A stretch of DNA of 64,000 nucleotides, taken from contig PUDQ02000084.1 of NCBI GenBank assembly GCA_002964805.2, forward strand, positions 728,752 through 792,751, in the 5' to 3' direction. Shown here one piece after another: positions 38,261-51,700 of the stretch (position 1 is the stretch's first letter; the number at the start of each line of letters is the position of its first letter). The notes beneath the pieces are model-generated. The model was not told where the DNA came from. It saw only the letters and a list, made by a program, of their open reading frames with translations, and made no database searches. This stretch comes from Trametes villosa. Its lineage: Eukaryota; Basidiomycota; Agaricomycetes; Polyporales; Polyporaceae. A program made the translations under genes and the position numbers.

Positions 38261-39756
38261 TGCGCCCCTTCCCTGCCCCTCTGGGTCCCCCTGTCGCTGG
38301 GGTGCCCCGCGCGTAGGTGCGGGGCGGGGGATCCTCGGCCGGACGGCCGTTGGGCGGGCGGGCGGCCGCGCGCCCGCTGGCGGCGTGTATGTGCGCGTGT
38401 GTATGTGTTATGGGACTGTTCTTATTTCCGTCGGCGAAGAAGTGCCACACAAGCGGGGCGCCGTCGCGTTTTGCCTTTATAGAAGGCGGATCTGCACACG
38501 CGCGCGGCGAGGGGGCGCACGCGACGCGCGCCCCGTCTGCGCCCGCACCTTCCCCGCCGCGCTGGCGTGCCCGGACGCTGCGTGCCCCAGCCGAGCTCCA
38601 CGCCGTGTACACAACTGCTGCAGAGATCGGCGATCTCGCTCCCACACTCGTTATTGCCGTCCCCTTTCCCGCTTTTTGCGCTTGCTTGCCTGCTTGCTTA
38701 GCAGCCCCCCGCCGCGGGGGGCGCGGGACTCTCGTCTTCGTGTTATCTTTTTCTCTTTGAATTTCTGCCACTGGTGTACTGTACTTGTATCTGTAGCATG
38801 CGCTCGATGTCCCGTCTGTGAGCGACACCGCGAACCCCCTGATAGCCATAGCCATGGCACTAGCCATAACCTTGTACAGCTGCAGTAGTGCAGCCCGTGT
38901 ACCTACCACCCACCTCCCCATCATGTACGTACCAGAACGCGTCGTACAGCGCGAAATATACGGCGAGTCGCTCAAGATTTAGCATCCGTTGGTTGTCTGC
39001 TTGCGTGCATCGCGCGGGTGTATGTATGGATTGGTTTTGAGTATGCGGCATGCATGAATGAATGAGGGCGCGGCGCAGAGTTGAATGCAGTCGGATGGCG
39101 ACGTTGCATTGTTCGACGGCTTCTACACGACTGCGACGACTGGTATGTGTGCGTACTGCACGCGCCGCCCCTAGCTCTAGTGCCCCCACCTTCCATCTCC
39201 TGCCCCCTGGCCATAGCTCCTCCCCTCAGCCTCCTTCCCGACGTGGTCCTTCGTGAGTGCGGCGCGGGCGGGCGGCGGCGTCGTAAAGAGATACTAAGAC
39301 ATGCGAGATAGCGATCCAAAATCGGAGACAGATCAACACGAGATAGGGCGCGACAACACGAAAGAAAGAAGAGAAGAGAGAAAAAGTACGGAGGAAAATA
39401 AAGAAACAGCTTCGAAGCCAGCGGCCCACGAACACGGGTGGGGCGAGGAGAACGGTATAAAACACGGATAGGATATCGCAGCGCAGGGGTCATAAAAAGT
39501 AAGTAGTACAACGCGGCATGCGCGCGCGCGGGGAGACGAGAGAGCGTCGGGGTGGGGTGTGCAACACTGGGTGGGGCCGGAGCTAAGGCCGGCGGACATA
39601 GGCCAGGTCCTCGGAGAAAGAAGAGCGCAGGAACGCAAGAACGGGGAAGGGTGGCGCGGCGGCGAAGACGCGGAGCCCGGGTGTGGGCTCTCGTTTGCGG
39701 CGCGAGGCGACGCGCGACGTGGCGCCGGCCCGCGCGCGGAACGCGGCGAGGCAGGG
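38261..39756. other. Convergent intergenic region
   Basis: About 1.5 kb between the 3' ends of the unknown gene and the Chs7-like gene. It contains a purine-rich stretch at about 39358-39412 (aaagaaagaagagaagag and similar) and no supported gene. Confidence 0.45.
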
Positions 39757-41180
39757 TCACCGCGGGTAGTACATGTCGTCCTCCCACGATTCTGCGAGTC
39801 GGTCAGTTACGGTCGCGATCGGGAGGGGGACGGGGAGGAGGGAAGACGGAAGACGGACCTTCTGTGATGCTTCGCCACGCGAAGTACAGCACCGTGACCG
39901 CCGCGGTCTCGAGCACGGTCGCGACGAAGGTGCCGTCGACCTTGTGTGCTGCGCCCTGTGCCGCGTACGGACGCCGATCAGCATCTACGCGAGACGAGGG
40001 AAAGGCGCGGAAAAACAGAAAGGACGCACGCGGCAGATGACCTTGCTGAGGAGGAAGAAGTCGAGCTGGGAGAGCACGAAGAGGACGGCGGCGAGGACGA
40101 AGTACCACATCGGGCGGACCTCGTTGAGCATGGCGAGCACGACGTATGTCATGACGAGGAAGTAGAGGATCGCAGCGCTGCGCGCGGCGTGTGAGCGGGG
40201 CGGTGCACGGCAGGCAGGCAGCGGAAGAGGAGAGAGGAGAGAGGTACTCACGCGCCCGGCCATATGCTTGTGAGCACGAAGAGGGGGATGCTGTGGAGGC
40301 TCTCGGGCGGACTCGCGGGCCCGAAGACGCTCGTGAAGGAAAAGCCCACGTCGAGGGCGATGTAGCCGGCGGCGATGAAGAAAGCGAGTATGAAGAAGTT
40401 GAACGGCTGCAGTTTCCGCGGTCAGCGAGAGCGAGGGGCCGTGCAGACTACGGGCGGACGTACGACGATCGAGCTCAGCGTGCCGTCCTCGACGACCTGG
40501 GTGCTCACGATCGCGTTGGCGAGGAGGGCCCAGAAGGTGGCGGCGACAAGGCCGGCGTGTATGGCGGTTATGGCGGTGAGCGCGGTCGAGCCTTGCTGGA
40601 GGAAAGAGCCGGTGGAAATTAATTGGAAGGGGAGGGTGAGGAAGTAGAGGACGAGGAAGATGCGGAACTCGACGCGACCTGGACGGCGGGTGTGAGCGGG
40701 AACGAAACAAGATTAACGGCGGCGGTAAGGCAGGGATGCAGGGAAGGCAGAAGCCTGGGATGAACGGCGAAGGGGGCGCAGAGGGTGACAGGAAGAGGCG
40801 ATGGGGAAGAGAAGAGAAGGGAAGGGACTGACCGACGGCGGCCCTTCTACGGCTTGTCCAAATGACGAGGAGGCCGACGAGGATCATGCTGAGTGCGCAC
40901 GCGATGATGTTCGCGATGTTGGCGAGGGAGCCGTCGTGGCCGACCTGTGCGATACCGCATTCTGGGTTGATACCGACGGGTGCGATGGAGGGGTTGGCAG
41001 AGTCGCCCTGGAGGACGGAGCTGTTGTGGTGTTGTAGCTGCCAGACTCGGCCGTCAGCGGGAGAGCGGGCAGGGGAAGGCGGAGACGAGGCGGTGGACGA
41101 ACCTGACGGTAGAAGAGATTGCACCAGGGATAGGACGGGACTTGGTGGCAGAGGGGCTCAAAGTCGCCGAAGTGCGTCAT
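39757..41180 (-). CDS. CHS7: Chs7-like chitin synthase export chaperone
   Basis: An ER membrane chaperone family that lets class III/IV chitin synthases leave the ER. Exon 1 (ATG at 41180) encodes MTHFGDFEPLCHQVPSYPWC, the Chs7 FGDF-x3-C-x3-P start. Next comes NPECGIAQVG, followed by about seven membrane segments: IANIIACALSMILVGLLVIW; RIFLVLYFLTLPFQLI; ALTAITAIHAGLVAATFWAL with VVEDG; PFNFFILAFFIAAGYIAL; IPLFVLTSIWPG; ILYFLVMTYVVLAML; and MWYFVLAAVLFVLSQLDFFL. The C-terminal part has HKVDGTFVATVLETAAV, matching the HYLDGLFFAT block of yeast Chs7, and ends SWEDDMYYPR. About seven exons; all junctions keep frame. It may be one of several paralogues. Confidence 0.88.
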
Positions 41181-43326
41181 GGCGGCCGTCTGCGTAGCCG
41201 TCCGGACGTCCTGCGGGCCAGGGAGGAGGAAGGGGAAAGCAAGAAGGGGGTATCCTGCGCGCGTGCGAGTGTGGAAAGCAAACGAAAAGAGATCAGCCTG
41301 CTCAGTATCAGTCTGTAGCACGCGGCAACCGCAAGCGCGACAAATCAGCCTCCCATCAACCAAATTACAACCACCGACCCACCTTGCGCTCTTTCCACTT
41401 CAATCGTTCTCCTTCGTAAGAGGTATCCTAGGGTGGTACAGACAGAGCACGCGAGCGGGTGACGGCGGCGAGGAGGAGGAGAGGAGGATAGACGTGGCCG
41501 GCCACGGATTGGGACAATATTTAGCAACAACTCCCGTCCCGGGCGCCTGCTCTGACGTCGTCGCATGGGTCGCGCCGAAGATTCTCGCACGCGCCTCGCC
41601 TCGTTCCTACTTGCCTCTTCCTTCATCCCTCTTGCGTCGTCTGCAACTACTGCAGAGCTCGGTTGTGCCACGGCGTTTTAGGCTACACGGCTACACGACT
41701 TAAAGTACTTCAATACAAATTGTTCAGGCACGCATGAAGAGAAACGAGTTTCAGGTCTCCATGCTCTCGTCCGACGTTCCTCGTCCCTGTCCCTCTCGTC
41801 CCTGCCGATCCTTAGGGCAATATTTGAACAACTTGACAACATGTTGTACAGCAAGCTCACTTGCAATATATGCTTACCGTACATGTTTGAACGACAGGTG
41901 TGGGCTGCGAGCGTTGTCTTCGTCCGCCGTGGTAAGCATGCGATGTTGGCCCCTGAACCTCATCTCTCCTACAACGTCCACGTTCCAGTAGAGTGTGGTG
42001 CGTGATGGCACTGGTTGCATAGCTCCAACGGTGTGAATTTTTAGGAAGACGCACCGCTGCATTTTCTGCAAACGCGTCAAGAAGGCCGCGCCCCGTCCAA
42101 GCAAGCGCGCCCGCAAAGAGAGCTGTAGTACGTCCCAGTGCGCCCGTGTTTCGCGAGTGGTGTCGTCGGTATCGTCACAAGCAGGTTTGGGTATGAGAAG
42201 CGGGGTAAAGTTATCGTGATGGCCTGGGGCCGGTAGCACCGGTCATACTAGCGAGCCCCGCTTCCTCGGAGGCACGCAAACGCAGCGGACGACAGCTAGC
42301 AAGATCCTCAAGCAAGAACGCCTCCGAGTGAATGTGCCAAAGCCGGGCCCGTCGGTAGCGGCGGTAGCTGGCAAGACCAGAACCTCGAGATGCAAGATGA
42401 TGACAGCGAAGACACTCATTTAGGAGCCGCTTGCAGGCCCAGACGAATCGTAGAAGGAGCGGCTAGCAGGTAGAACGGTTCGGAGTCCGGGCCCGAAGCT
42501 CTTGCGGGGAGATGGGATGCGGCTCGGCCCCTGAGAAACCGAAGACAGATCCTTGTGCGGAGGTGGGAGCTCCGGTAGCAAGGCGAGCTCCCGACCTAGA
42601 AGAGAGACATCGGGATGAGCGTAGTTCACTAGTAGCACGCACCTGACACCGATATCCGCGACTTTCAGTGCATGATTTCCGACTTGAAAGAGACATAGGA
42701 GGATATACCACTCGAATGACATTTGCCTAGACTTCGAGCTCTGCGAGGCGTTGCACGTCAGTGAGGGAAGGCGGGGATGAGGCGGAGGAGCCTGGAGGTC
42801 GTCACCGACGTTGATCGCGCGTAGCCTCCGCCGCCGGCACAAGCCTTCTCTGCACGCCGTTCTAGAAAGGGTGAGACCGGCGGGACCGGGAAGTGGATCA
42901 GAAGGGCGGGCGGGGCGGGCGCGCTGTGACCCGCCCCCGCCCCGCCCGAAAGGAGGTGATCGCCACAGAGATCGCGGCCCAACCGCTGCGGTGCCACCGG
43001 TCTCCCAGGCGTCCAGCACCGTCCACAGCGCCAGCGGCGGGCGCGCGGACGTCGACGACGAGCGAGGGTCGTTGCTAGGAAGCTGAAGGGCGCGCGCGCG
43101 GGGGCAGTAGAGCAAGTTCTGGCGGGAGTGCGAGAGGGAGGGCGGGGGTGGCTGGAGATCAGAGAGAGCGGATGAGCATCTGCCAGAACGTCCGCGCCTT
43201 CTCTTCCCACTCGCAACTCCCATCGCCTCCTCTGAACCGCCCTCGCCCTCCTCTCCTTCTCCCCACCGCCATCTTCTCTCCCTGAGACCCACCCCGCCCG
43301 TCTTCCCGCCATCTGGAGAGCGACCG
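41181..43326. other. Divergent intergenic region, CHS7-like to G-alpha
   Basis: About 2.1 kb with no supported coding gene. A long minus-strand open frame at 42420-43292 is compositionally biased and has no domain, so I do not call it. The region holds two promoters and 5' UTRs. Confidence 0.45.
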
Positions 43327-45450
43327 ATGCAGGCTGCGCGCTACGACCCGGACGACCCCCTTGCGGCCGCCCTCGCCCCGCCCCCGGGAGAATCGGCTGA
43401 AGAGCGCGCGGAGCGGCTAAGGCGGGAGGACGAGGCGAGGCGGGTCAACGACGAGATCGACGAGAGGCTGAAGGAGGACCGCGCGGCCTGGAAGCGGCAC
43501 CGCTCCTCCTTCAAGCTCCTCCTCCTCGGCCAGAGCGAATCAGGTACGCCCCGCTTCCCCGCACCTCGCGCCCCTCGCCATATGCGTTCGCACTCTATTC
43601 GACGCTAACCTCACACAGGCAAGTCCACCACCCTCAAAAGTGCGTAACTTCTCCTTTCGCTTCGCCTGGGAGGGTAGTTGACCTCCCTGCCCGCGTGCGC
43701 AGACTTCCAGCTCGCGTTCGCCCCCAAGGCATGGCAAGCCGAGCGCGTCTCCTGGCGCGCCGTCATCCAGCTCAACCTCGTCCGCTCCATCAACTCCATC
43801 CTCGATGTCCTCTCCCAAGAAATGGCCAGCTCTCCGAGCACGACCTCGCCTACCACCTCCCCGTTCCTGCGGCCAGCCACCTCCCAGGCGCACCGCTTCG
43901 ACCCCTCCGCCTCCTCCTCGCCCACCGACAACTCCAGCGGCTCGAGCAGTGACGCCGACACCGGTTCGCCCACACTGCAGTTCACGAACACCCACGCGCT
44001 CCTCAAGCTCCGCCTCGTGCCCCTCCGCCGCGTCGAGGCCGACCTCAAGCAGCTCATCGGCGCCGCGACGGACGAGCTCGCCCCAGACGCCTTCGGCGCG
44101 CCCGCGCCCGCAGCCGACGAGGCGAACGCCGCGGTGCTCTACGACGGCTCGCCCGCGCGGCGCCGCCCGGCCGAGTTCTACGTGCGCTCGCACCAGTCGT
44201 GGCGCGACGCGCTCCGCAGCGCGTACCCCGGCGGCGCGGGCGCGGGCGCGGCGGCGAGCGAGCGCGCGGCCGCCGCGCACGACGGGAAGCTCGAGGACGC
44301 GACGGAGATCATCGCGAGCTGCGCGCCGGACATGCAGGCGCTCTGGGCGGACGGCGTCGTGCGCGAGCTCCTCCGCCGGCGCAAGATGCGCGTCGAGCAG
44401 GCGCCCGGGTTGTGAGTCTTCTTTTCTTCTTGGGCGCGGGCGCGTGGGCCCGGGGGCGCTGACGGTGATGCTGACGCGCGCTGGGACAGCTTCTTGGACG
44501 ACATCGAGCGCATCGCGACGCGCGGGTACGAGCCGTCGGACGACGACGTGGTGCGCGCGCGCCTGCGCACGCTCGGCGTGCAGGAGCACAAGCTCGTCAT
44601 GGAGCGCAGCGGTACGCCCCCCGGTTGCGCTTCCGCCCGCAGAGCTCATCGTGGACGCAGGCGTGTCTTCTCTAGCGACGAACGACGTCTCGCGCGAGTG
44701 GATGATCTACGACGTCGGCGGCTCGCGCACCTCCGTGAGTCCCTTCCCTTGCCTCCTTCGACTTGATAGATGGGCGGTAGAGCGAATGCTGACGCGGGAC
44801 TGGGGCGGCGCGATGGACAGCGCGCGGCGTGGTTTCCGTATTTTGACGACGCGAACGCGATACTGTTCCTCGCACCGATCTCGTGCTTCGACGAGCTCCT
44901 GCAGGAGGACCGGCGCGTGAACCGCCTCGAGGACTCGTTCCTCCTCTGGCGGGCGATCGTCCAGTCCAAGCTCCTCGCCAACTGCATCCTCGTCCGTGAG
45001 TCGGGCTACGTCTCACTCTCTCCGTACGTCACTGAGAGGGGTGGGTAGTGTTTTTGAACAAGTACGACTTGCTGGAGAAGAAGCTGCGCGCGGGCGTGCC
45101 TGTGCGCAAGTACCTCCCCAGTTTCGGCGAGCGCGAGAACTCCGCGCAGGTGTTGGCGCACTGTACGTTTGCTCCTCACCGCGAACCCCGCTCGTGTGCT
45201 TACTGTTATGGGGCTTGCAGATTTGCACGGAAAGTTCAAGGACCAGCACCGCGAACATTCGCCGCAGCAGCGGCGGCCGTTCTACGGCTACGTTACCACC
45301 GCCATCGTGCGTACCCGTACCCTCTCAACTGCCTCTCAGACACTTACCTTGACCTCGCGCACACAGGACACGAAGGCAACGACGTCCACGCTCGCCGCCG
45401 TGCGCGACGGCATCCTCCGGCACAACCTGCGCAAGGCCGACTTCGTATGA
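43327..45450 (+). CDS. Divergent heterotrimeric G-protein alpha subunit
   Basis: A GTP-binding signal transducer at the inner membrane face, usually activated by seven-helix receptors. The head MQAARYDPDDPLAAALAPPP lacks the MGxxxS/C lipidation signal. G1 reads GQSESGKST and is split by an intron. The helical domain carries a Ser/Thr-rich insert of about 50 residues (SSPSTTSPTTSPF). Switch I is DVVRARLRTLGV and keeps the catalytic Arg and the Mg-binding Thr. G3 is DVGGSRTSRAAW, where canonical DVGGQR has Gln, so the catalytic Gln is Ser. G4 is NKYD (canonical NKxD), and G5 is TTAIDT instead of TCATDT. The end AAVRDGILRHNLRKADFV aligns with AAVKDTILQLNLKEYNLV. About ten exons. It belongs to the expanded non-canonical G-alpha group of mushrooms; partners are unknown. 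Confidence 0.9.
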
Positions 45451-45778
45451 CCGTATCGTATCGTATTTTGACCCTGGGGCCTGAGGACGGATACTGTATC
45501 ACTAGCTGCTTTCGCCTGTTGTCGCTCTGCTTCTGTTTCTGCTCCTGCTGCTTGGTTGGGACACCGGCACCTACTCGATTATTATTCCCTAATGTACGCA
45601 CACGGATATAAGTTATATGTGATCTATCGTCGTTGGTTGTTCGAAGCTGCTCGAATCGTCTGTTCGGTTTGCGCTGCAAGACTCGTAGGTGCGAGTGAGC
45701 TCACGACACCGTCGCAAATATCCATGAAGCATTAGAACCATCCAATAACGATACATAGACATGGCTAGGAAGGTGGTA
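45451..45778. other. Convergent intergenic region
   Basis: Short AT-richer region between the 3' ends of the G-alpha and separase genes. Nothing beyond 3' UTR sequence is seen. Confidence 0.5.
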
Positions 45779-48700
45779 TCACAGGTAGAAGGGTATCCCG
45801 TACACGACCGGCGCGGCCCCAGTCAGGTACTTGAGCTTGCAGCTCTCCCGCGCCTTCGCCACCGCGCGCACGACCGACGTCCTCTCCGTGCCGCTCGCGT
45901 CGTCCGCGCGCCACTGCTTGACTGCGTCCGTGGTCAGGTGGAGGTCGTCGAAGACCGACTGCGAGAACTTGTCGATGTCCCGGTCGGTGACGTCCCAGAG
46001 GTTTGCGACCAGCGTCGGGCTGTGTGGACGAATGAGTTACAAGTTATCGCTGATGAACGATGGGGGCTTACCAGCCCGCGAGCATGTAGTGGTACGGCGT
46101 GCCCGTGCGGTCGAACTCGCCCATGTACTTCAGGATCCCGGAGGAACAGCCCCAGAGCATCGTCGCCGCACACCGGGGCAGGTGGCGGATCTTGTGCGAG
46201 CGCACGTATTGCTCCGCTCCGCCGTGGCCAAAGTATCTATACCGGTCGCGCCCAGTCAGTATTTCGCAGCACTCTCGTCACGACGGATACACTCACATCA
46301 CCAGGTCGCGGTTCGTCAGGGCATCGACGAACTGCTGCTCGCTCGGCGCATGGCCGACGACGCCGTCCCAGCCGACGCTCTTCATCTCGCCCAGCCACGG
46401 CGCGAAGCGGCCCTCGGTGCTCTTGAGGTCCCCGCTCGGGTTGAGCACGTAGTACGTGCGGCGCGGGTCGACGCTCGCGCGGTCGACGCGGCCCTCCTGC
46501 GCGCGCCCGTCCTCCCACTTGCGCCAGTGCGAGAACTCGAGCCGGTCGAGGAGGAAGTCCATGCTCGGCACCCGGCTCACGCTCTGCCCGCGCAGGACCG
46601 GGAGCGACTCCCACGGCAGGCCCTGCACGTTCTTGTCCAGCACGAGGAAGAGGTGGCCGTCGCCGTCGTCGCGTGCTGCGGCTTCGTGCGCGGCGCGCCC
46701 CTTGATCCGCGCGGCGTGTTCCTCGAGCGCGTTCCGCAGCTCGACGACGACCTGGTCCATGTCGACCTCGGAGATGGCAACGGGCACACCGTGGAACTGG
46801 TACAGGTCGAGAATGAAATAGACGAGGTCCTCGAGCTCTTCGTCGCGGCAGTTCGGCGGCAGCGTCGAGAAGCACTCGAGCAGGCCGTCGTCGAGGCCGA
46901 TGCGCGACTTCGGCCTCTTCTCCTGGAAAACGAGGCTGCCCTGGAACACCGCGTCCAGCCGAGCGCGGAGCGCCGCGAGGTCTTCTGCGAGCAGATCCGG
47001 CGCAGGCGTGAAGATGGTCTGTTGGGATCTGTCAGTGTGGCGGCACTCCCGCAGCGGGCAGGGACGAACCTTGAACGCGCCCAGCCAGCAGAACTCGATG
47101 TCCGCCAGGAGCTCCTTGAGCCGGCCATCGAGCTCAGAGCGGGCGTTCCACCACGCCATTCGCGCGTCCCTGTCGTCCTTCTTGACGTTTGCAGCCTGAC
47201 GCGTGCCCTCATTGCTCAGGCGGATGATCTCCTGTAGCTCTCGGATCGCGTCCTCGTACGTAAGATGCTCGTCCTCCTGGCCCTCTCGCCTGCCCTTGAG
47301 CGGCAGGCAGAAGATGAGCGGCTTGCGCCCCGCGCGCTGTCGGGTGACGAACATTGTATGGCGGTCCTCCGTGATACTGACGTTGACTACCGTCCAATGC
47401 GGTGGCAGTTGGTCTGCCTGGTTGACAGACATCTTCGCCATGTCGAAACACTGCGCTTCGTACCGCTTCGCGATCGACTGCCAGTACGTCTTGAGGTCGA
47501 CGTCGTCCATTGGCTCATCGTCCTCGGAGTCGGAGACGATGGAATGGCTGAAACGCGCAGGTTGCCTCGACTTTGGTTGCGGCGGGAGGGGCGACCCATT
47601 CGGTGTGATGAGCGGCCACTGCGTGTCGTCCATAGCGTTCATGTTGAGGAACTTGTGCCGGATGACATCCAGCATCTCTCGGCGGAGCGTGGTCACAGTG
47701 GACGCATCTATAACTCGCAGTTAGACCCGGGCATGCACTATAAGCATGAAACGGTTTACCCAGAAGCTGAGCGGCCAGCACCGGTGTCTGCACGTCCCCG
47801 CGGCCCAAGCTTGTTCGGAAAGTTCGGATGAGAGCGAGGCAGACCGCCGCCTCTCGGACAGACGACACATGTCCGCGGCGAGCGATGTAGCCCATGTGCT
47901 CCCAGAAGAGCTTCTCCGCTGTGGCGAGTGTCTCCAGCATATCCAACGAGGCTGGGGAAGGCGCAACATCCCCAGACATTCCCATCGGGATGGTCATTGC
48001 TTTGCAGATCCCGGTAAGCCTCGCAACATGTATCATTGACGAGACGGCACTCACCGGACTCTGCCAAGGAGCTGAGGAACATGTCCGCACGGAAGCGGGA
48101 GTACACTTCATCGAGAGTGAGCTTTGCGCGCAAGGCAATTTCCTCCGCCTATACGACGTTGTGAGCCACGGAAACACGCAGATCTGAGAACTTGGTTCTG
48201 ACCTTGGCATCTGCCGTCTGTGGAAGCTTTGCGAAGCGCTGAAGAAGGTTGGCGTACTCCTCGCCGACCTCGTGCAAGAGCGAGACTACGGCGGAAGAAT
48301 ATTAGTAGTATGTCGGGGCCTTTAAGGCTAGACACCTACTATGGTGCCGCAACAGCCTTGCTAGCAACGTGGGCGCAAGGATGCTTTCAGACATCGACGT
48401 CTGAGCATGGTTGTTGGCTGCTCTCGGAGAAGCTACTAAGCTCTTCCTTGCCCTATGTCGTCGTCAGCGTCACCCTATGGAATGTAAGCTCGCGGGAGAT
48501 CACTCACCCGGTTCCGCCATCCAAACCCGCAAACACACTCCCAAGCTCGTCCAACAAGCTCGTCGCCTCCTCGAACAACACCTGCGCCCCCTTACTATCT
48601 GCGCTCAACTGGCTATACCGCCCCTGCAGCCTCCTGATCTCCGCCACGTCCGGGCCCCGCAGGTGCCCCGCGAGCGCCGCCGCCTCCATAAGCGCCGCAT

Positions 48701-51700
48701 GCCCCGCCTGGAGCTGGCCGAGCTGGATCTGCAGCTCGCCCTGCTGCGCGAGCGCGCGGCTGACCATGACGGGCGCGTGCAGCGCCTGCGCGAGCTCGCG
48801 CGTCTGCGCGCTGAAGAACTCGGCCTCGCGCGCGGAGCCGCGCACGGCGTACGCGTGCGAGAGCGCGAGGAGCGTCGCGAGGAGGCCTTCGGCGAGGCGC
48901 CAGCCGGAGGCGTCGAGTAACGCGCGGGCGCGGCTCGCGTGGGGGGAGAGCACGCGCGGTTCTTGCAGTTGGGCGACGGCTTTCTCGGGGTCTGTGGGTT
49001 TGGGGACTTCGAAGGGGTTGTCTTCTGGCGCGGGCTTTGACGGGGTGGGCTGTAGACGGGAGAAGGTGTCGATGGCGCGGTTCCACAGGCGGAGGGCCTG
49101 TAGGAGGCCTTCGAGCGACGAGGTGGGATCATCCTGCCGGAGAGGTTAGGCCTGTGGAAACAGTCCGAGGACGGTTAACGTACTCTCGCATCTTGAATAG
49201 CAGCGTACGCAACAGCGGCTTCTGCCGCGCGCTCTAGTAATGCTGTCCGCACCCTTATGCGTTGCGCCGTCGGCAGCCCCTTCTCGTCGATGGCAAAGTC
49301 TGCTGCAGTAGCTACGGCCTCGCAATACGTCAAGGACCTGAAGGCGAACTCATAAGCGACTGCGCCACGATGACCGACTGGGTTACCTACGCCTTGAGGA
49401 CCTCGCCCATGGCGGCCTGCGCTTCAGCGTAGCGCAACAAAAACAGAATCACGCTCTCTTGGGATAGCGTACCGCTCCGGATGGCGGGGAGGACGTGCGC
49501 GAGGACCGACGCCGCCTTCTCTGCCCGGCCGAGCTTGACGTACTCGTGCGCCGTGTCAATCGTCAGCGAGACGTACACTAGGACGGTGATCAGTCACAAA
49601 GCTGGGAGTGTCGTCAGATGCGTACTTACTCTCCGAAGCGACACCGGTATGTCTCTCTGTCAGTCGACGAGCGACGTTCAATAGCTGGACGCGTGCGAGG
49701 ACGTGCCCCACCAATCCGACCAGATGCGAAACCATCCCTGCGTTGAAAAGGACTCAGCTAATGTACCCTGTACGACCCGGTCGCTTGGGGACTCACGAAT
49801 CAGGTTGACGAGCCGGTCGAAGTCGTCGAACTCCATCTTGCCTTGCACAGCCGTCGCAGACGCAGGTATCTTCGTGGGACTAAACACCGCTGTGTTGAGC
49901 GACACCGGATCTAGCGCTGCAAGCCCAGCTCAGCCAGTCAAACACCATGGGCACGGGGAGAGAGACGTACCTCTTCGCCGTTTCGGCGTAACGGGCGCGG
50001 CAGCAGTTACAGCCGTCTTCGCCGCACGCGTCCTCCCCGCCGTCGCCGGCTTGGTCGCCACTGCCGCCCTCGTCGTGCGCACACCTCTCCTCCCCTTCTC
50101 CTCCACTACTTTCTCCTTGCCCTTGCCCGTGGGCGACTTGCCTGCCGATAGGCGTGGGGCCGGTGAGGGGACCATCCCCTTCAGCACCCGGCACGCGTCC
50201 TCGACGTGCGCAACGAGTACGGAGGAGAGCGCGGGGTCGCGTGCGCGGTGCGCGTGTGCGGCGAGCCAGAGGTGGGCGGTTGCGCGGAGCTCGGGCGCGA
50301 GTCGGGCGAGGGCTTTATCCGGCCCTCGTGCGATGTTCTGTTTCTGCGGTGAGTACTTCACACCGTATATCTTCGACACGAAGGAAAGTCCCGAAAGCCG
50401 TACCTCACTCGTCAGAAGCATCTCAACCTCCTGCCCTATGCGTTTCATCTCCTCGTACTGCTCCTCCCCGCCCTCGCTATAGTACCCCATCTCTAGCTGT
50501 CTCACCAACACCCTCGCGCGCCTCACCACACACCCCTCGCGCTCGTATAAACTCTCGGCGCTATCCAGGATCGCGTCTACGATTGCGCGCACGCCCTGCT
50601 TCCACCGGCACTCCTCCAGGCTCGCGAGCTGGCGCTCCATCAGCGCCCCCGCGACGCCCGCGTCCGAGCCCGAGCCCGAGCAGGGGAACTCGGGCCAGGC
50701 GCCGACGGGGATGGACGCAGGCGCGTGGAAGAGCTCGCAGGCGGCCATGTAGGTGACGCGGTCGACGAGCGTCGCGAGGTGCTTGAGCGGGGGCGCGTCG
50801 AAGAGTGTTGAGGGAGGCGTGGTGGAGGCGAGTGCGGCGACGTTGTGGTGTGCGTATGGGAATGCGTTGATGCTTTTTGTGAACGTGTCGTACGCCATCT
50901 GCGGGTCGGTCAATACGCGCCTGATATCCAGCAGCCCTTGCAGTTTCTGGACTTACCTGTCGGTCCCCCGTCTTCGCGTGACACACCCCGAGAAGCTCCC
51001 ACCGGCGATACAGCTGCTCCTCGAGCTGAGACCACACCTCTTTCTTCGCGTCCCCGGCCCCCTCCCCATCGCTGTCCGTTCTCAGCGCGGCCCGGTACTC
51101 CGTGAGCGCGCCCTCCGCGCGGGCGCACGCCTCCTCGAGGAACGGCACCGCGTGCGCGAGGCGGCCAGCCTGGTGCAGCTGCAGCGCGAAGTTGTAGTAC
51201 GCGCCCGCGACGCAGCGCGTGTAGTTTGCGAGCTGCAGGCCGTCCGATGCGCGTGCGTGGTTTCGGGCGGAAGAGATGGTCGACGCGGCGCGCTCGAGGT
51301 ATGCGCGTGCGGGGGCGTAGGTGTCGGGGTTGGGGAGGGCGAAGGCGGTGCGAGCGAGCGCGAAGAGGCTCTCGACTGCGCCTGTGAGGATTGTTGAGGA
51401 GTACGTCGTGCGCTGTGGGGAGGTGAGTGCACGGCTGGGGTGGTGCGGCGGGGGCACGTACCTGCTCACAGAGCACGTCGACGATCTGCTCTAGGATCGC
51501 CCGCGCGCATGTCCGTACCTCGGGCGGGACGTTCGCGTCCGCTGAGGACGGCGGCTCTATGATCTTGACGACGGCGCGGCGGAGCCTCTCTACGCCCCGC
51601 TTCACGCGTTCGTGGTCGTCACCGGCCAATCCGAGAGAAGACCCGCAGCGGCCGATCGCGCTCGACGCTTCTCGTAGCTTGTCTACGATATCACCTGTAT

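Noticed and set aside
39985..41124. 379-codon minus-strand ORF over the Chs7-like gene
   Set aside because: It is the Chs7 gene read through its introns and out of frame over part of its length.
42420..43292. 290-codon minus-strand ORF upstream of G-alpha
   Set aside because: Low-complexity Gly/Glu/Arg and Ser/Pro composition from GC-rich DNA, no domain, no intron signals.
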